Of a DNA stretch of 64,000 bases, positions 17,899 through 26,354 are shown piece by piece (position 1 is the first letter of the stretch; every line of letters starts with the position of its first letter). Under the pieces are notes generated by a model. That model worked only from the letters and a program-made list of their open reading frames with translations, was not told the origin of the DNA and did not search any database. The translations under genes and the position numbers were made by a program. Origin of the DNA: Bacteroidota bacterium (GTDB taxonomy: Bacteria; Bacteroidota; Bacteroidia; J057; JADKCL01). The stretch is taken from NCBI GenBank assembly GCA_016718825.1, contig JADKCL010000012.1:124001-188000 (forward strand), in the 5' to 3' direction.

Positions 17899-18750
17899 TC
17901 ATTCAAACCTGCCTGGCGGTGTGGAGGGCGGCAGCGCCTCCGCCATGGGAGCTTTGGTTGGTCGCTTTTTCCAATGCTTTTTCAGGACTCCAGAACTAGC
18001 GTGGGCTTGTTCCGGGGTCATGTTATCGCAACTGGTATGAGGCCGACGATGGTTGTAGACTTCTACTGCCTTGATCAGCTTTGCCATTGCCTGTTGGTAG
18101 TTTTTAAAGGTTGCTCCCATTCCCAGTTGCTCCTTGAATGTCCTGTTGATGCGCTCGGCAATTGCATTTTCGTATGGATTTCCCTTTTCCGCCATACTGA
18201 TCGCAATGCCTTCGTTTTGAAGTACTTCCACATAATTTGCGCAGCAATATTGGATGCCGCGGTCGGAGTGGTGAATCAATGGCTGCTCAGGATAAGCCCG
18301 CTGGCTCAGCGCCATGCGCAAAGCCGCGACTGCGCCCCTGGCCTCCAGGCGGTGGCTCAGGTTGAAGCCCATTACTTTTTTTGAATATGCATCGGTGATA
18401 ATAGACAAGTACAAGAAGCCGTTTTGGGTTCGGATGTAGGTGATATCGCTGACCCAGACTTGTTCAGGACGATCAATTTTCATGTTTTCAATGAGATTGG
18501 ACCATTTACGAAAGTGGTGATTGGAATCGGTGGTGTGCACATAGTGCCTCCTGGGGCGAATGAGCATATCGTGCTCAGCCAGTAGATCGAAGAGCCGGTC
18601 TCTCCCGATTTGAATGTGGTGTTCTGCGAATGCAGGTCCGAGCATTGTCATCAGCGTCCGCGTGCCAAACCTTCCGTCTCCCCGTTCCTTGTCAACGAGT
18701 TCCAGAATGAGTTCAGCCCCCAAATTGCGGTCATCCTGATGCCAACGGTG
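17899..18750 (-). pseudogene. IS3-family transposase (OrfB, rve integrase core), 5'-truncated element
   Basis: An open frame of 284 codons encoding an IS3-type DDE transposase. The rve core shows WVSDITYIRT (first D), HHSDRGIQY (second D) and NPYENAIAERINRTFK (E), and the N-terminal part has the HTH_21-like IGRDRLFDLLAEHDMLIRPR. A stop (TAG at 18751-18753) closes the frame upstream and no ATG precedes the domain. A TTG at 18723 is possible, but in this family OrfB is normally made by frameshifting from an upstream OrfA, and no OrfA is present. The element is therefore probably a remnant. The catalytic residues look intact. Flanking direct repeats are described separately. Confidence 0.85.
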
Positions 18751-18756
18751 CTACAT

Positions 18757-18797
18757 CGTCCTGAAAACACCTTACAGGTTTCTACAATAACCCTCGA
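18757..18797 (+). repeat. Palindrome-containing direct repeat right of the IS3 remnant
   Basis: CGTCCTGAAAACACCTTACA and following bases match the element at 17765-17800 in the same orientation. The palindrome is imperfect here (one inserted C and one changed base). Confidence 0.65.
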
Positions 18798-18852
18798 TCC
18801 GAATTGAGCAGAATTTACAGAATAATACCTTGTGTTGAATTCTTTGTGCTTC

Positions 18853-19113
18853 TCACCGCCTTCGAATTGTCAGCCCGCCGCTTTGGACTGCTCGCTTGTC
18901 ACTTTTTGCTTCTTCCAAGACCCACCAATAGACGCCGTAGGGGAGGGTGCTGCCGTCGAAGTTTGGATGGAGACCGTCCATTTGGAGGACTGTGCCGCCG
19001 GCGCCGTTGAAAAGATGGATTACAAAGGCGGCGGGGTCGGTGTTGGGTAACCATGTGATTTGCGAGGCGTCGTTTTTGTTGTCGCTGTTGTGCGCGAAAC
19101 CTTCCTTGGACAA
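18853..19113 (-). pseudogene. Fragment of a CHU_C (T9SS type B) C-terminal domain
   Basis: About 86 codons ending LTIRRR* that match the last 85 residues of the 1083-residue protein at 58391, for example FVIHLFNGAGG, QMDGLHPNFDGSTLP and GVYWWVLEEAKS. The upstream part of the domain is lost, with DNKND still visible near 19080. About 30 bases after its stop, the sequence ACCTTGTGTTGAATTC and neighbours also match those beyond the stop of the large gene, so a duplicated 3' end was left behind. It cannot be functional as it stands. Confidence 0.85.
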
Positions 19114-19147
19114 ATACCAATTGGGCTAGAGGCGAGGTGCGATTCTT

Positions 19148-19435
19148 TTGGCTCTAGGTCAGCTTGTTTTGAAGCCGAGTGCATTCAGCATCAACGGCAC
19201 CAAGAGCGACCATTATCCTTACTTAATCCTGATCACCAAAAGCGGCACCGTGATCCTGCTTGAAACCAAAGACGAGCACCTCAGCAACCCCGAAAATCAA
19301 AGCAAATGCCACTTGGGCAACAAATGGCAAGAGCTTGCCGGGGACAAGTTCAAGTACTTCATGGTGTTTGAGCGGAATCCAATTGATGGGGCTTGGACGG
19401 TGGATGCCGTGAAGCGGATGGTGGGGATGTTGTGA
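19148..19435 (+). pseudogene. C-terminal fragment of a type III restriction/DEAD-box helicase-like protein
   Basis: About 95 codons with ILITKSGTVILLETKDEHLS, SKCHLGNKWQELAG, FKYFMVFERNP and IDGAWTVDAVKRM. This pattern (xIVxxKGDHL, then LGxxWxxLAGxxYxYFMVF) is typical of the extreme C-terminus of large DEAD/DEAH helicases annotated as type III restriction Res subunits. The remaining roughly 900 residues are absent: the frame begins near the CHU_C fragment with no proper start. I read it as a gene remnant fused by rearrangement. The family call is from memory of the motif. Confidence 0.6.
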
Positions 19436-19494
19436 GGGGGGTGGAGTTGGCGCCCTCAAGACGGTATCACTTCAAAAAGTTCTTCATCTCAAAG

Positions 19495-19700
19495 CGGTAT
19501 CGAAGAATTTACCGATCGAATTCCTCATTCTGCTTAGCACTGTCTTGCTTGGGGCTATGCATCCTAGGCATCAATTGGTCGTTGACCACCATGTCACAGG
19601 CCTTTGATTCAATTTGGCCATGACTTAATCCTTCCTTTGTCTTCCGCGCGCTGGCGAAAATGGTATTTAGCCTAAATCTAATTGCGGGGATTGGGTGGAG
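19495..19700 (-). pseudogene. Possible transposase remnant
   Basis: The minus-strand frame reads KTKEGLSHGQIESKACDM and continues VVNDQLMPRMHSP before a stop near 19527. SHGQIESKACDM resembles the HGRIExRxC motif of ISAs1-like DDE transposases. Only some 40-50 residues are visible and there is no start. Low confidence; otherwise this interval holds nothing I recognise. Confidence 0.3.
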
Positions 19701-19707
19701 GAAATTG

Positions 19708-21186
19708 TTATCTCGGAAGCACTACCAATTTGTTGCATTGGGAGCTATGCGGCGATAAAAGTTGAACGAGATAAACGCCAGGAACCCAAGTATCGGTTTG
19801 AAATTCAATGTCTGCGGAGGATTCCATCAACTGCCTCGCATAGATGACCTTGCCTGAAAGTGTGGTTACGCGCAAGGTCAAGTCAGGGAGATACCATGAA
19901 GTCGGGATCGACAACTTGACAGCGCCGTGGGTCGGGTTGGGGGAGATTGCAAACGATTCTTGTATAGGTGTAGTAATACCTACAAGTGGGGTAAAGGTAC
20001 CTTTGCGGTATTTGGCTTTCCCCGTTGCATCGTCTTGCCAAACCACATGAATTTGCCCATCGGCGACCGCGACATCGACATTCACTACAGCTGACATGCC
20101 ACTTCCTACAACAACAGAATCGTAGGTTGCTGGGAAACCATCTTGGATGTTGTTTGTGAAAAGGATGGGGATTTGTACATTCATGTTGAAGTTTTGCCGC
20201 CAAACGATGGCTACTGCTGGGCCATCGCTTGCGATGCGTGGAAAATTTTGGGAGGTCACGCCGCTTTGCATCCCAATGATAGGACCACCGATTGCGCCTG
20301 TTGCAGCAGAAAGTGAGGCTTTGCTCCAATAAACCAAGGCGCTTCCGCTTTCTTGGCTCATGAAAACAGAATGCAGGGTGTCTTCTAAAATCACCGCATC
20401 TGGCCCCGAAGAAGGACAATTCATCAGCATCCAATTCCCTTGGTCGATGGGCATACCTTGTGTAAAACTGCTACCGCCGTTGGTGGAGATGCCCGTCCAA
20501 GTATCGCGTACATTGTTGAGATTGTCGCGATAAGACACGCATACATTGTTTCCATCGGCGACAATGGAGCCTGGACAACAATCACAAACGGTGCCACCTG
20601 ACCAACCGCTAGCAAGGTAATCGGGATTAAAGGATGCTCCGCCATCGGTAGATTTGGCCACTACCCATCGGGCATTGCCAAAGCCTGGATCAAACTTCAT
20701 ATAGGCAATCAATGGATTTCCCTGCGAATCTAGGTCTAGGGTTGGAAAGCGAGACATACTGTCGGCGATGGCATCCACTTGTACGGGGTTGCCAAAGGTC
20801 ATGCCGCCATCCAATGAACGCAAAATGAACACATGATTGGTATCAATCGCTTCTGGGGTACGTTTCACAACAACAAAAACTGTATCGCCTTGGGCTGCAA
20901 TGTGAGGCCCCATCCAGGATTGGGTTGCGATGGCGTAACCACTTGGATTCACCTTCATGGGCATGGTAAAAACACTTCCATTCCATCTGGCAATGAAGAC
21001 AGACTCATCGGAGGACCGCCCCCAGATAACGAGAGGATTTCCATCGCCATCAACAGCAATGCGCGGATGCTGATTGTCGTATGTGTTTTGGGCGATATCC
21101 ATAGGAGCCGACCACGTAACGCTGGCTTGGGAAAACAAAGAAATCGTAGCGAATAGCAAGGTTGCAAAAGTGAGCATTCGTACCAT
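19708..21186 (-). CDS. Secreted BNR/sialidase-like repeat protein with T9SS type A sorting domain
   Basis: A 492-residue exported protein. The ATG at 21186 gives MVRMLTFATLLFATISLFSQ, a signal peptide; an in-frame TTG four codons earlier is less likely. The body shows repeated beta-propeller-like blades with Asp-box-like SxDGGxxF signatures: RSLDGGMTFGNPV, KSTDGGASFNPD and ISTNGGSSFTQG, spaced about 60 residues apart. The last 80 residues (FAISPNPTHGAVKLSIP to PGVYLVQLLSP) are a T9SS tail. Asp-box propellers occur in sialidases and many non-enzymatic surface proteins; I see no evidence for sialidase catalytic residues. It converges with nothing and lies just left of the metal island. Confidence 0.85.
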   Translation of the reverse strand: MVRMLTFATLLFATISLFSQASVTWSAPMDIAQNTYDNQHPRIAVDGDGNPLVIWGRSSDESVFIARWNGSVFTMPMKVNPSGYAIATQSWMGPHIAAQGDTVFVVVKRTPEAIDTNHVFILRSLDGGMTFGNPVQVDAIADSMSRFPTLDLDSQGNPLIAYMKFDPGFGNARWVVAKSTDGGASFNPDYLASGWSGGTVCDCCPGSIVADGNNVCVSYRDNLNNVRDTWTGISTNGGSSFTQGMPIDQGNWMLMNCPSSGPDAVILEDTLHSVFMSQESGSALVYWSKASLSAATGAIGGPIIGMQSGVTSQNFPRIASDGPAVAIVWRQNFNMNVQIPILFTNNIQDGFPATYDSVVVGSGMSAVVNVDVAVADGQIHVVWQDDATGKAKYRKGTFTPLVGITTPIQESFAISPNPTHGAVKLSIPTSWYLPDLTLRVTTLSGKVIYARQLMESSADIEFQTDTWVPGVYLVQLLSPHSSQCNKLVVLPR

Positions 21187-21271
21187 TGGGAGTTGCAATT
21201 TTCTAATTACCTTTTGTACCTAATGAATCAATAGAGTCTCAAGGTACGAAATTTGACTTAAAACACGCGCT

Positions 21272-21844
21272 ATGGCGACGCTCTACATCAAAAACATGGT
21301 TTGCAACCGCTGCATAGCTGCGGTGAACAGTTTGATGATTGACTTGGGGTATGTGAATTTCCAAATGGGAATGGGTTGGGTGACTTTGAAGGAAGAGGAA
21401 TTGCAGCCCGTCCAGAAGCAAGCGTTGATGGAAAGTTTGGAGCCGTTGGGTTTTGAGTTGATCGACGACCGCAAGAGCCGCATCATCACAGCGATCAAAA
21501 ACCTCATCATTCAAAGGATACAGCATGAAAACCTAGATCAGCAGCGTTTCAATTGGTCAGAAATCATCGCCGAAGCCCTTCATTACGAATATAAATATTT
21601 AAGTACGCTGTTTTCTTCAGTGGAAGGTGTGACCATCGAGCATTACATCATTCTTCAAAAGGTTGAAAAAGCCAAGGATTTGATCGTCGATGATGAAATG
21701 AGCCTCAGCGAAATCGCAGATCGGTTGGGATACAGCACTGTGGCGCATTTGAGCAACCAATTCAAGAAAATCACAGGAATGCCACCCGGCAAGTTCCGAG
21801 AATTGGGGCTGGAACGCGGCAAACCACTGGATTTGGTGGAGTGA
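21272..21844 (+). CDS. AraC-family regulator with N-terminal HMA-like metal-binding domain
   Basis: A 190-residue protein. Residues 1-70 form a ferredoxin-like HMA-type domain, MATLYIKNMVCNRCIAAVNS, with the CxxC (Cys11, Cys14) in the position of the metal site of CopZ. The C-terminal part (about 90-180) is a HTH_18 AraC DNA-binding domain with LSEIADRLGYSTVAHLSNQFK and KITGMPPGKFRELG. Fusion of the two suggests a cytosolic regulator that senses Cu(I) or Ag(I) directly. It is the first gene of the metal island and is followed by an HMA protein and an RND system. A degenerate paralog closes the island at 57227. The target sites are unknown. Confidence 0.9.
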   Translation: MATLYIKNMVCNRCIAAVNSLMIDLGYVNFQMGMGWVTLKEEELQPVQKQALMESLEPLGFELIDDRKSRIITAIKNLIIQRIQHENLDQQRFNWSEIIAEALHYEYKYLSTLFSSVEGVTIEHYIILQKVEKAKDLIVDDEMSLSEIADRLGYSTVAHLSNQFKKITGMPPGKFRELGLERGKPLDLVE

Positions 21845-21925
21845 AGTGCCCAATTTGGCGAATCTTGCACAACAAATCGAAAATTCTGCAAAGTAGATAC
21901 GATCCATGCAGTCCAATTTTGCATC

Positions 21926-22039
21926 ATGGATGCATTGTCTGTTTTAGCACCCAAAAATGTGGCCTTCCTGACCAAAGGGATGACCGATATGTACTACATC
22001 AACTACTTTTATCAATATGAAATTCAAGACCAATATTAA
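21926..22039 (+). CDS. Possible 37-residue small ORF upstream of the HMA gene
   Basis: An ATG at 21926 opens a 37-residue frame (MDALSVLAPKNVAFLTKGMT onwards) that overlaps the HMA gene start by 23 bases. CAATTTTG, close to the -7 consensus, ends five bases before the ATG (21914-21921), the position seen before real genes here. It could be a small protein, a leader whose translation influences the HMA gene, or chance. No similarity is recognised. Confidence 0.25.
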   Translation: MDALSVLAPKNVAFLTKGMTDMYYINYFYQYEIQDQY

Positions 22040-22229
22040 ATGTGATGGCTGCATCGCCACTGTGACACCCATCCTTGATCAAGCAGTCGGTGCAGGAAAT
22101 TGGAGCGTGGATTTGAGTAGCCCTTGGCGGCTATTGACAATTTCGCAAATCGAAATTTCTCCCGAAGTCATCAAGACCGGGTTGGCAACGGTGGGCTATC
22201 AGGCAGATGAAATCAAGGGGCAGGAATAA
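22017..22229 (+). CDS. CopZ-like heavy-metal-associated (HMA) domain protein
   Basis: A 70-residue single-domain protein, MKFKTNIKCDGCIATVTPIL, with the HMA metal-binding CxxC (CDGC, Cys9 and Cys12) near the N-terminus and the conserved hydrophobic C-terminal TGLATVGYQADEI. It has no signal peptide, so it is a cytosolic copper chaperone-type protein that may deliver Cu(I) to the efflux system or to the AraC-HMA regulator. The typical second-half Lys of CopZ is not evident. It lies between the regulator and the RND gene set on the same strand. Confidence 0.88.
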   Translation: MKFKTNIKCDGCIATVTPILDQAVGAGNWSVDLSSPWRLLTISQIEISPEVIKTGLATVGYQADEIKGQE

Positions 22230-22253
22230 GGGAATTGGCCTCTAAGTGTCGTA

Positions 22254-22268
22254 TTTATATAATTATGA
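22254..22268 (+). promoter_or_regulatory. AT-rich promoter-like box before the TolC1 operon
   Basis: TTTATATAATTATGA resembles the boxes at 40665 and 53855 and approximates TAnnTTTG. It lies about 45 bases before the ATG at 22313, and its overlap with the ATG at 22265 argues against that earlier start. Confidence 0.4.
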
Positions 22269-22312
22269 CCGCTTCTCCTTGTAATCGATGGCTCAACCTA
22301 CATTTGCAGGTA

Positions 22313-23533
22313 ATGGTAAGAATTGCAAAATATGTGATCGCAGCGCACCTATCTTTAAGGTGGCTGGCTGTTGAAGGTGAAGGGAACCTACCACCCAAGC
22401 TGCTTGATGGGACTGCCTTGCCACTTTCAGCAATCGTGGACAGCGGCCTCAGTCATAGTCCAGCCCTCCAAGCTGCTGCATTGGAAATAAAGCGACAACA
22501 AGACTTGGTGTCATCGGCTGTGAATCTTCCCAATCCTCAAGTCCTGCTTCAAAACACCAATGGCCTTTTTTTCTCATTGGGAGTGCAGCAAAACTTGGAT
22601 TTCCCCACGGTGTACGCCGCGCAAAAGAAACTGCAGAAAGAAACTGTAACACTTGCAGAGAAATCGCAAGCGGTGGAAATTCAAGACCAAAAGTACCTGC
22701 TTCATGTCTATTACATGGAATTGCAATACCGTTTCCTGCTATGGCGCTGGTATGAGTCGCAAGACAGCCTGTTTTCGTTGCTTGCCGACCAAGCACAACG
22801 ACAATTCACTGCAGGAGAAGTGGATTTCTTGCAGTCTTCCTACGCCAAGGCAGAGGCGGCACAGCGTAATGCTGCATTAATTCAAGCCAAAGGTGAATAC
22901 TTGGGGATGCTTCACAAAATCCAAAGGCTCACTGGAATCACGAACGATTTCATACCTACGCTTAATGCGTATCACGGTAATCGAAAAATGACCGATCCAT
23001 CACATCTGTCGGTTGGGAACAATCCCACGCTGGGCCATCTACGGCAGGGCGTTGCTGTAAGTTCGCAAGCATGGCGGTTGGAGAGGAATCGCGCCCTCCC
23101 TAGCCTGACAGTGGGCTATATGAACAATGGAGTACGCGAAACGACATTTGGAAACCGAATATATGGTGGAATTGGCATTCCGCTCTGGTTTTGGCAATAC
23201 AAGGGACGGGTTGCAGCCGCGAAAAAAGAGATTTCGGCAAGTGAATATCAGCTAGAAGCCAAGCAACTGCAATTGAATGCCGATTTGGAGCAAGCCTTGT
23301 CGCAAAACCAAGCCCTTACCGATGGACTGAGTGCTTATGAGATGAATGCCTTGCCAAATGCGGATGAACTCAAAAGTGCAGCCAATCGCATGTTTCTCGC
23401 TGGACTAGGCACTTATGCCGAGTATTTGCGCACGCTCAACGATGTCGCAAACATTGAGTTGGCCTATTGGGAGACTTGGAAAAATTATCAATTGAACAGT
23501 ATCTATCTCCAATATCTATGCGGAACACTCTGA
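22313..23533 (+). CDS. TolC-family outer membrane efflux protein (CusC/CzcC-like)
   Basis: A 406-residue outer membrane factor, counting from ATG 22313 (MVRIAKYVIAA, a plausible signal peptide). The frame is open further upstream to ATG 22265, which lies within a promoter-like box. The protein shows the long coiled-coil helices of OEP domains: SPALQAAALEIKRQQDLV and NLPNPQVLLQNTNGLF in the first half, and LNADLEQALSQNQALTDGL followed by LNDVANIELAYWETWKNYQ in the second. It forms the outer-membrane exit duct for the adaptor and pump that follow. Its stop codon overlaps the adaptor start by 16 bases. Confidence 0.88.
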   Translation: MVRIAKYVIAAHLSLRWLAVEGEGNLPPKLLDGTALPLSAIVDSGLSHSPALQAAALEIKRQQDLVSSAVNLPNPQVLLQNTNGLFFSLGVQQNLDFPTVYAAQKKLQKETVTLAEKSQAVEIQDQKYLLHVYYMELQYRFLLWRWYESQDSLFSLLADQAQRQFTAGEVDFLQSSYAKAEAAQRNAALIQAKGEYLGMLHKIQRLTGITNDFIPTLNAYHGNRKMTDPSHLSVGNNPTLGHLRQGVAVSSQAWRLERNRALPSLTVGYMNNGVRETTFGNRIYGGIGIPLWFWQYKGRVAAAKKEISASEYQLEAKQLQLNADLEQALSQNQALTDGLSAYEMNALPNADELKSAANRMFLAGLGTYAEYLRTLNDVANIELAYWETWKNYQLNSIYLQYLCGTL

Positions 23534-25230
23534 ATTTTTGGATGTGCACCTTCATGCTCACAGCTTGGATCGCCTTGTCGTTTGCAGTGGTCTATGCTCA
23601 TGGTGGCGAGGATCACGGCGAAAAGAAACCAACGTCCACAGTCATCCAAGTAGGTTATTATTCCGCCGAGGCCATTTCCGACAAATATGAGGTGTTGATA
23701 AAATACGGCTCACTGGAACCAGGCAAAGCGGCTGAATTGACCTTGTTTCTTTCCGATGCCAATTCGAATTTGCCAATCTCAGGAGCGCAACTCAAATGCA
23801 GCAATCCTGATGATGCAGCTCAGACATTTTTGTTGACTCCAACAGACAGTGGAATCTACGCCATCCATACCCAATTCAGCAACGGCAGCAAACCCGCCAA
23901 AATTCAGATCACCATCGATGGAGCATTGGGGGCAGATTTGATAGAAGTCTCGGAAATCGCCTTTGGCGAGGTGAAGCATCCCGTCGCAGTGGAGGAAAAT
24001 GCCCCTTCGTGGCTACAATTGAAAAGCATTCTGGCCATTGTTTTGGCCTTGATCTTGGGTTTGGTCGTGGGAATGCTGATCAAGCGCAAGCCCAAAGTAG
24101 TGAGGATTGCCACAATTGTCTTGCTGTTAATCATATTCAGTGGCAAACCATTTACCAATGATACAATGGCGCACGGTGGTGAAGATCACAGCAAGGTCGA
24201 AGAAACGCATGAAACCACATCTTATTCCAATGAATTTGTCGCACTCAAAGAAACCCAATTCCTCTTTGAAATCGAAACCGCAAAAGTGAATCAAAGTGCT
24301 TTGAACAGTTCCTTGGAACTGGTTGGAACCATCGTTCCTACCGCTTCTGGTGCCGCAGTGGTTCAATCGCCACAGTCAGGCATTTTGAAAAGCCTCAACA
24401 TAACTGTGGGACAAGACGTGCATCAAGGCCAATTGCTTGCGATGGTAGAGCAAACTGTCGATGCCAATACCCAAGTGGGATGGATTACGCAACGCAATGG
24501 TTTAGAAGCCGAAGTAGAAGCTGCCAAAAAGAATCTTGACAGGCTGAATTCCATCAAAGACATTGTAGCGGCCAAAGACATTGACGAAGCCCAAAGACGC
24601 TACGACACGGCGACGAGCAACCTTGAAGCCTTCCTAAAACTGCTCAGCAAGACAGGTGGCAATAGATTGACATCGCTTTACGCACCGATAGACGGCAAAG
24701 TGGAGCTGTTCAATTTCTCTATTGGCTCCACCGTGAATGCAGGACAAGACATTTTCCAGATCACCAATCTTGCCAATGTTTATGTCGAGGCCCAAGTGTA
24801 TCAAGCCAACTTTGATGCTGTGAAATCGGGCAGCAGCTTTCTGGCAACGACCACAGGTGAATCCCCAAAATCCATCCCTGCAAAATTGGTGACGATGGGG
24901 CAGCGCGTCGACGCAAGCAACCAATCACAAAAGGCACTTTTTGAGGTGGACAATGCCCAAGGCATATTCCGGCTGGGTGAATATGTCTCCCTCAACGTAA
25001 TGCAGGAAGCGGAAGGAACCATTATTGCCATTCCCAATACTGCCTTGGTAGAGTTGAACGGCAAACCCGCAGTCTTCACCAAGTCGTCAGCCGAGCGATT
25101 TATGATTCGCTACTTGGAAATTGGAGAAGCGGGTAGTCTGTCCACAATCGTATTGGCTGGAACCGCGTCTGGCGAGAAAGTCGTGACAAGTGGTGCCTAT
25201 CAACTTAAAATGATGTATCTGAATCAATGA
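23518..25230 (+). CDS. HME-RND periplasmic adaptor (CusB/CzcB-like) with fused N-terminal domain
   Basis: A 570-residue protein that looks like two exported proteins joined. Residues 1-25 are a signal sequence, then AHGGEDH (27-33), an Ig-like domain (about 40-160), two hydrophobic segments (about 168-187 and 195-208) and a second AHGGEDH (218-224). The rest is a membrane-fusion adaptor with barrel-sandwich halves (VVQSPQSGILKSLNITVGQD, LYAPIDGKVELFNFSIGST), a coiled-coil hairpin and a C-terminal barrel. The duplicated His motif after each membrane segment suggests a fusion of two ancestral secreted proteins. The start was set at ATG 23518. Confidence 0.87.
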   Translation: MRNTLNFWMCTFMLTAWIALSFAVVYAHGGEDHGEKKPTSTVIQVGYYSAEAISDKYEVLIKYGSLEPGKAAELTLFLSDANSNLPISGAQLKCSNPDDAAQTFLLTPTDSGIYAIHTQFSNGSKPAKIQITIDGALGADLIEVSEIAFGEVKHPVAVEENAPSWLQLKSILAIVLALILGLVVGMLIKRKPKVVRIATIVLLLIIFSGKPFTNDTMAHGGEDHSKVEETHETTSYSNEFVALKETQFLFEIETAKVNQSALNSSLELVGTIVPTASGAAVVQSPQSGILKSLNITVGQDVHQGQLLAMVEQTVDANTQVGWITQRNGLEAEVEAAKKNLDRLNSIKDIVAAKDIDEAQRRYDTATSNLEAFLKLLSKTGGNRLTSLYAPIDGKVELFNFSIGSTVNAGQDIFQITNLANVYVEAQVYQANFDAVKSGSSFLATTTGESPKSIPAKLVTMGQRVDASNQSQKALFEVDNAQGIFRLGEYVSLNVMQEAEGTIIAIPNTALVELNGKPAVFTKSSAERFMIRYLEIGEAGSLSTIVLAGTASGEKVVTSGAYQLKMMYLNQ

Positions 25231-25320
25231 ATAATGGAAAATGAATAATGAATAATGGACAAAACTCTCTGTTGCGAAGAACTCATTCTCGATTCTGAAT
25301 TCTCAATTGAAATAAATATT

Positions 25321-26340
25321 ATGAAAAAGTTTCTCATTCTCTTTACTGGACTTTGCCTATTGGCACTCGTCGGTTGCAATGGCGGCAAGGGTGGCAACGG
25401 CAGCGACCAAGATAGCGCCAAGGTGGACTCAAGCCAAGCCCATGCGGACATGGCCCATGATTATACCTGCCCCATGCACCCCAATCAGCACAGCAAAGGT
25501 CCAGGCAAATGTCCCGAATGCGGTATGGATATGGTACATACAGACGGAATGAAGATGGAAACGTATTCCATGAAGCATACGACCGTCCCAGCTACGATTG
25601 AAGCTGGAAAGCCATTTACCCTTTCCCTCACGCCAAGCATCGTCGGCAAGGAAGGCGAAGCTGTCGCATTGGAGTTGCACCATGAAAAGAAAATCCACCT
25701 CATCATGGTGAGCAGCGACTTGTCTTGGTTTGCCCATGAGCATCCTGAATACCAAGCGAGCGGGAGCTATGACCTTTCACAAACCCTGCCTTCAGGTGGC
25801 GAGTACTTCCTCTATGCCGACTACATGCCTACAGGCGGAAGCTCCCAATTGGAGAAAATCCAGCTCAATGTCACAGGCAAACCTGCAACCGCCAAGGTGT
25901 ACAGCAAAGCTCAATTGAGTTCCAAAGTGGGTAGCTACGAAGTGAAGCTGTCCACCGAAGATGGTAAATTCATCAGCGGAGCCACGCAGCATATTTCAGC
26001 GACGGTGAGTAAAGGCGGTAAGGCGGTCGATCCCAATTCACTGGAGGACTATCTTGGTGCGAAAGCGCATGTGGTGGTGATCGGGTTGGGAGACAAAGAC
26101 TATTTGCATGTGCATCCCAATATCGAAGGCATGGCCTTTGACTTGCATGCTTCGTTTGCCAAGGCTGGCATCTACCGTGGTTGGTTTCAATTTCAGGCGG
26201 ATGGCAAAGTACAAGTCGCTGATTTTGTATTCGATGTGGCACAGGGCGCTGCATCAGACGGCGATGGCCACGACCATGAACACAGCGATGGTCATGCAGA
26301 GCATGAACACGGTGAAGATGGGCATGAGCATTCCCATTGA
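25321..26340 (+). CDS. Heavy-metal-binding-domain lipoprotein with His-rich tail
   Basis: A 339-residue lipoprotein. MKKFLILFTGLCLLALVGC is the signal with lipobox VGC (Cys19). A heavy-metal-binding domain (HMBD) follows near residues 45-72 with YTCPMHPNQH and CPECGMDMV. A central region has HVHPNIEGMAFDLHASF and similar His-rich beta strands. The final 27 residues alternate His with Asp/Glu/Gly (DHEHSDGHAEHEHGEDG), an obvious metal sponge. It is expected to be anchored in the periplasm and to buffer Cu or Zn between adaptor and pump genes. I do not recognise the middle domain. Confidence 0.85.
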   Translation: MKKFLILFTGLCLLALVGCNGGKGGNGSDQDSAKVDSSQAHADMAHDYTCPMHPNQHSKGPGKCPECGMDMVHTDGMKMETYSMKHTTVPATIEAGKPFTLSLTPSIVGKEGEAVALELHHEKKIHLIMVSSDLSWFAHEHPEYQASGSYDLSQTLPSGGEYFLYADYMPTGGSSQLEKIQLNVTGKPATAKVYSKAQLSSKVGSYEVKLSTEDGKFISGATQHISATVSKGGKAVDPNSLEDYLGAKAHVVVIGLGDKDYLHVHPNIEGMAFDLHASFAKAGIYRGWFQFQADGKVQVADFVFDVAQGAASDGDGHDHEHSDGHAEHEHGEDGHEHSH

Positions 26341-26354
26341 TTGAATTGTATTGC

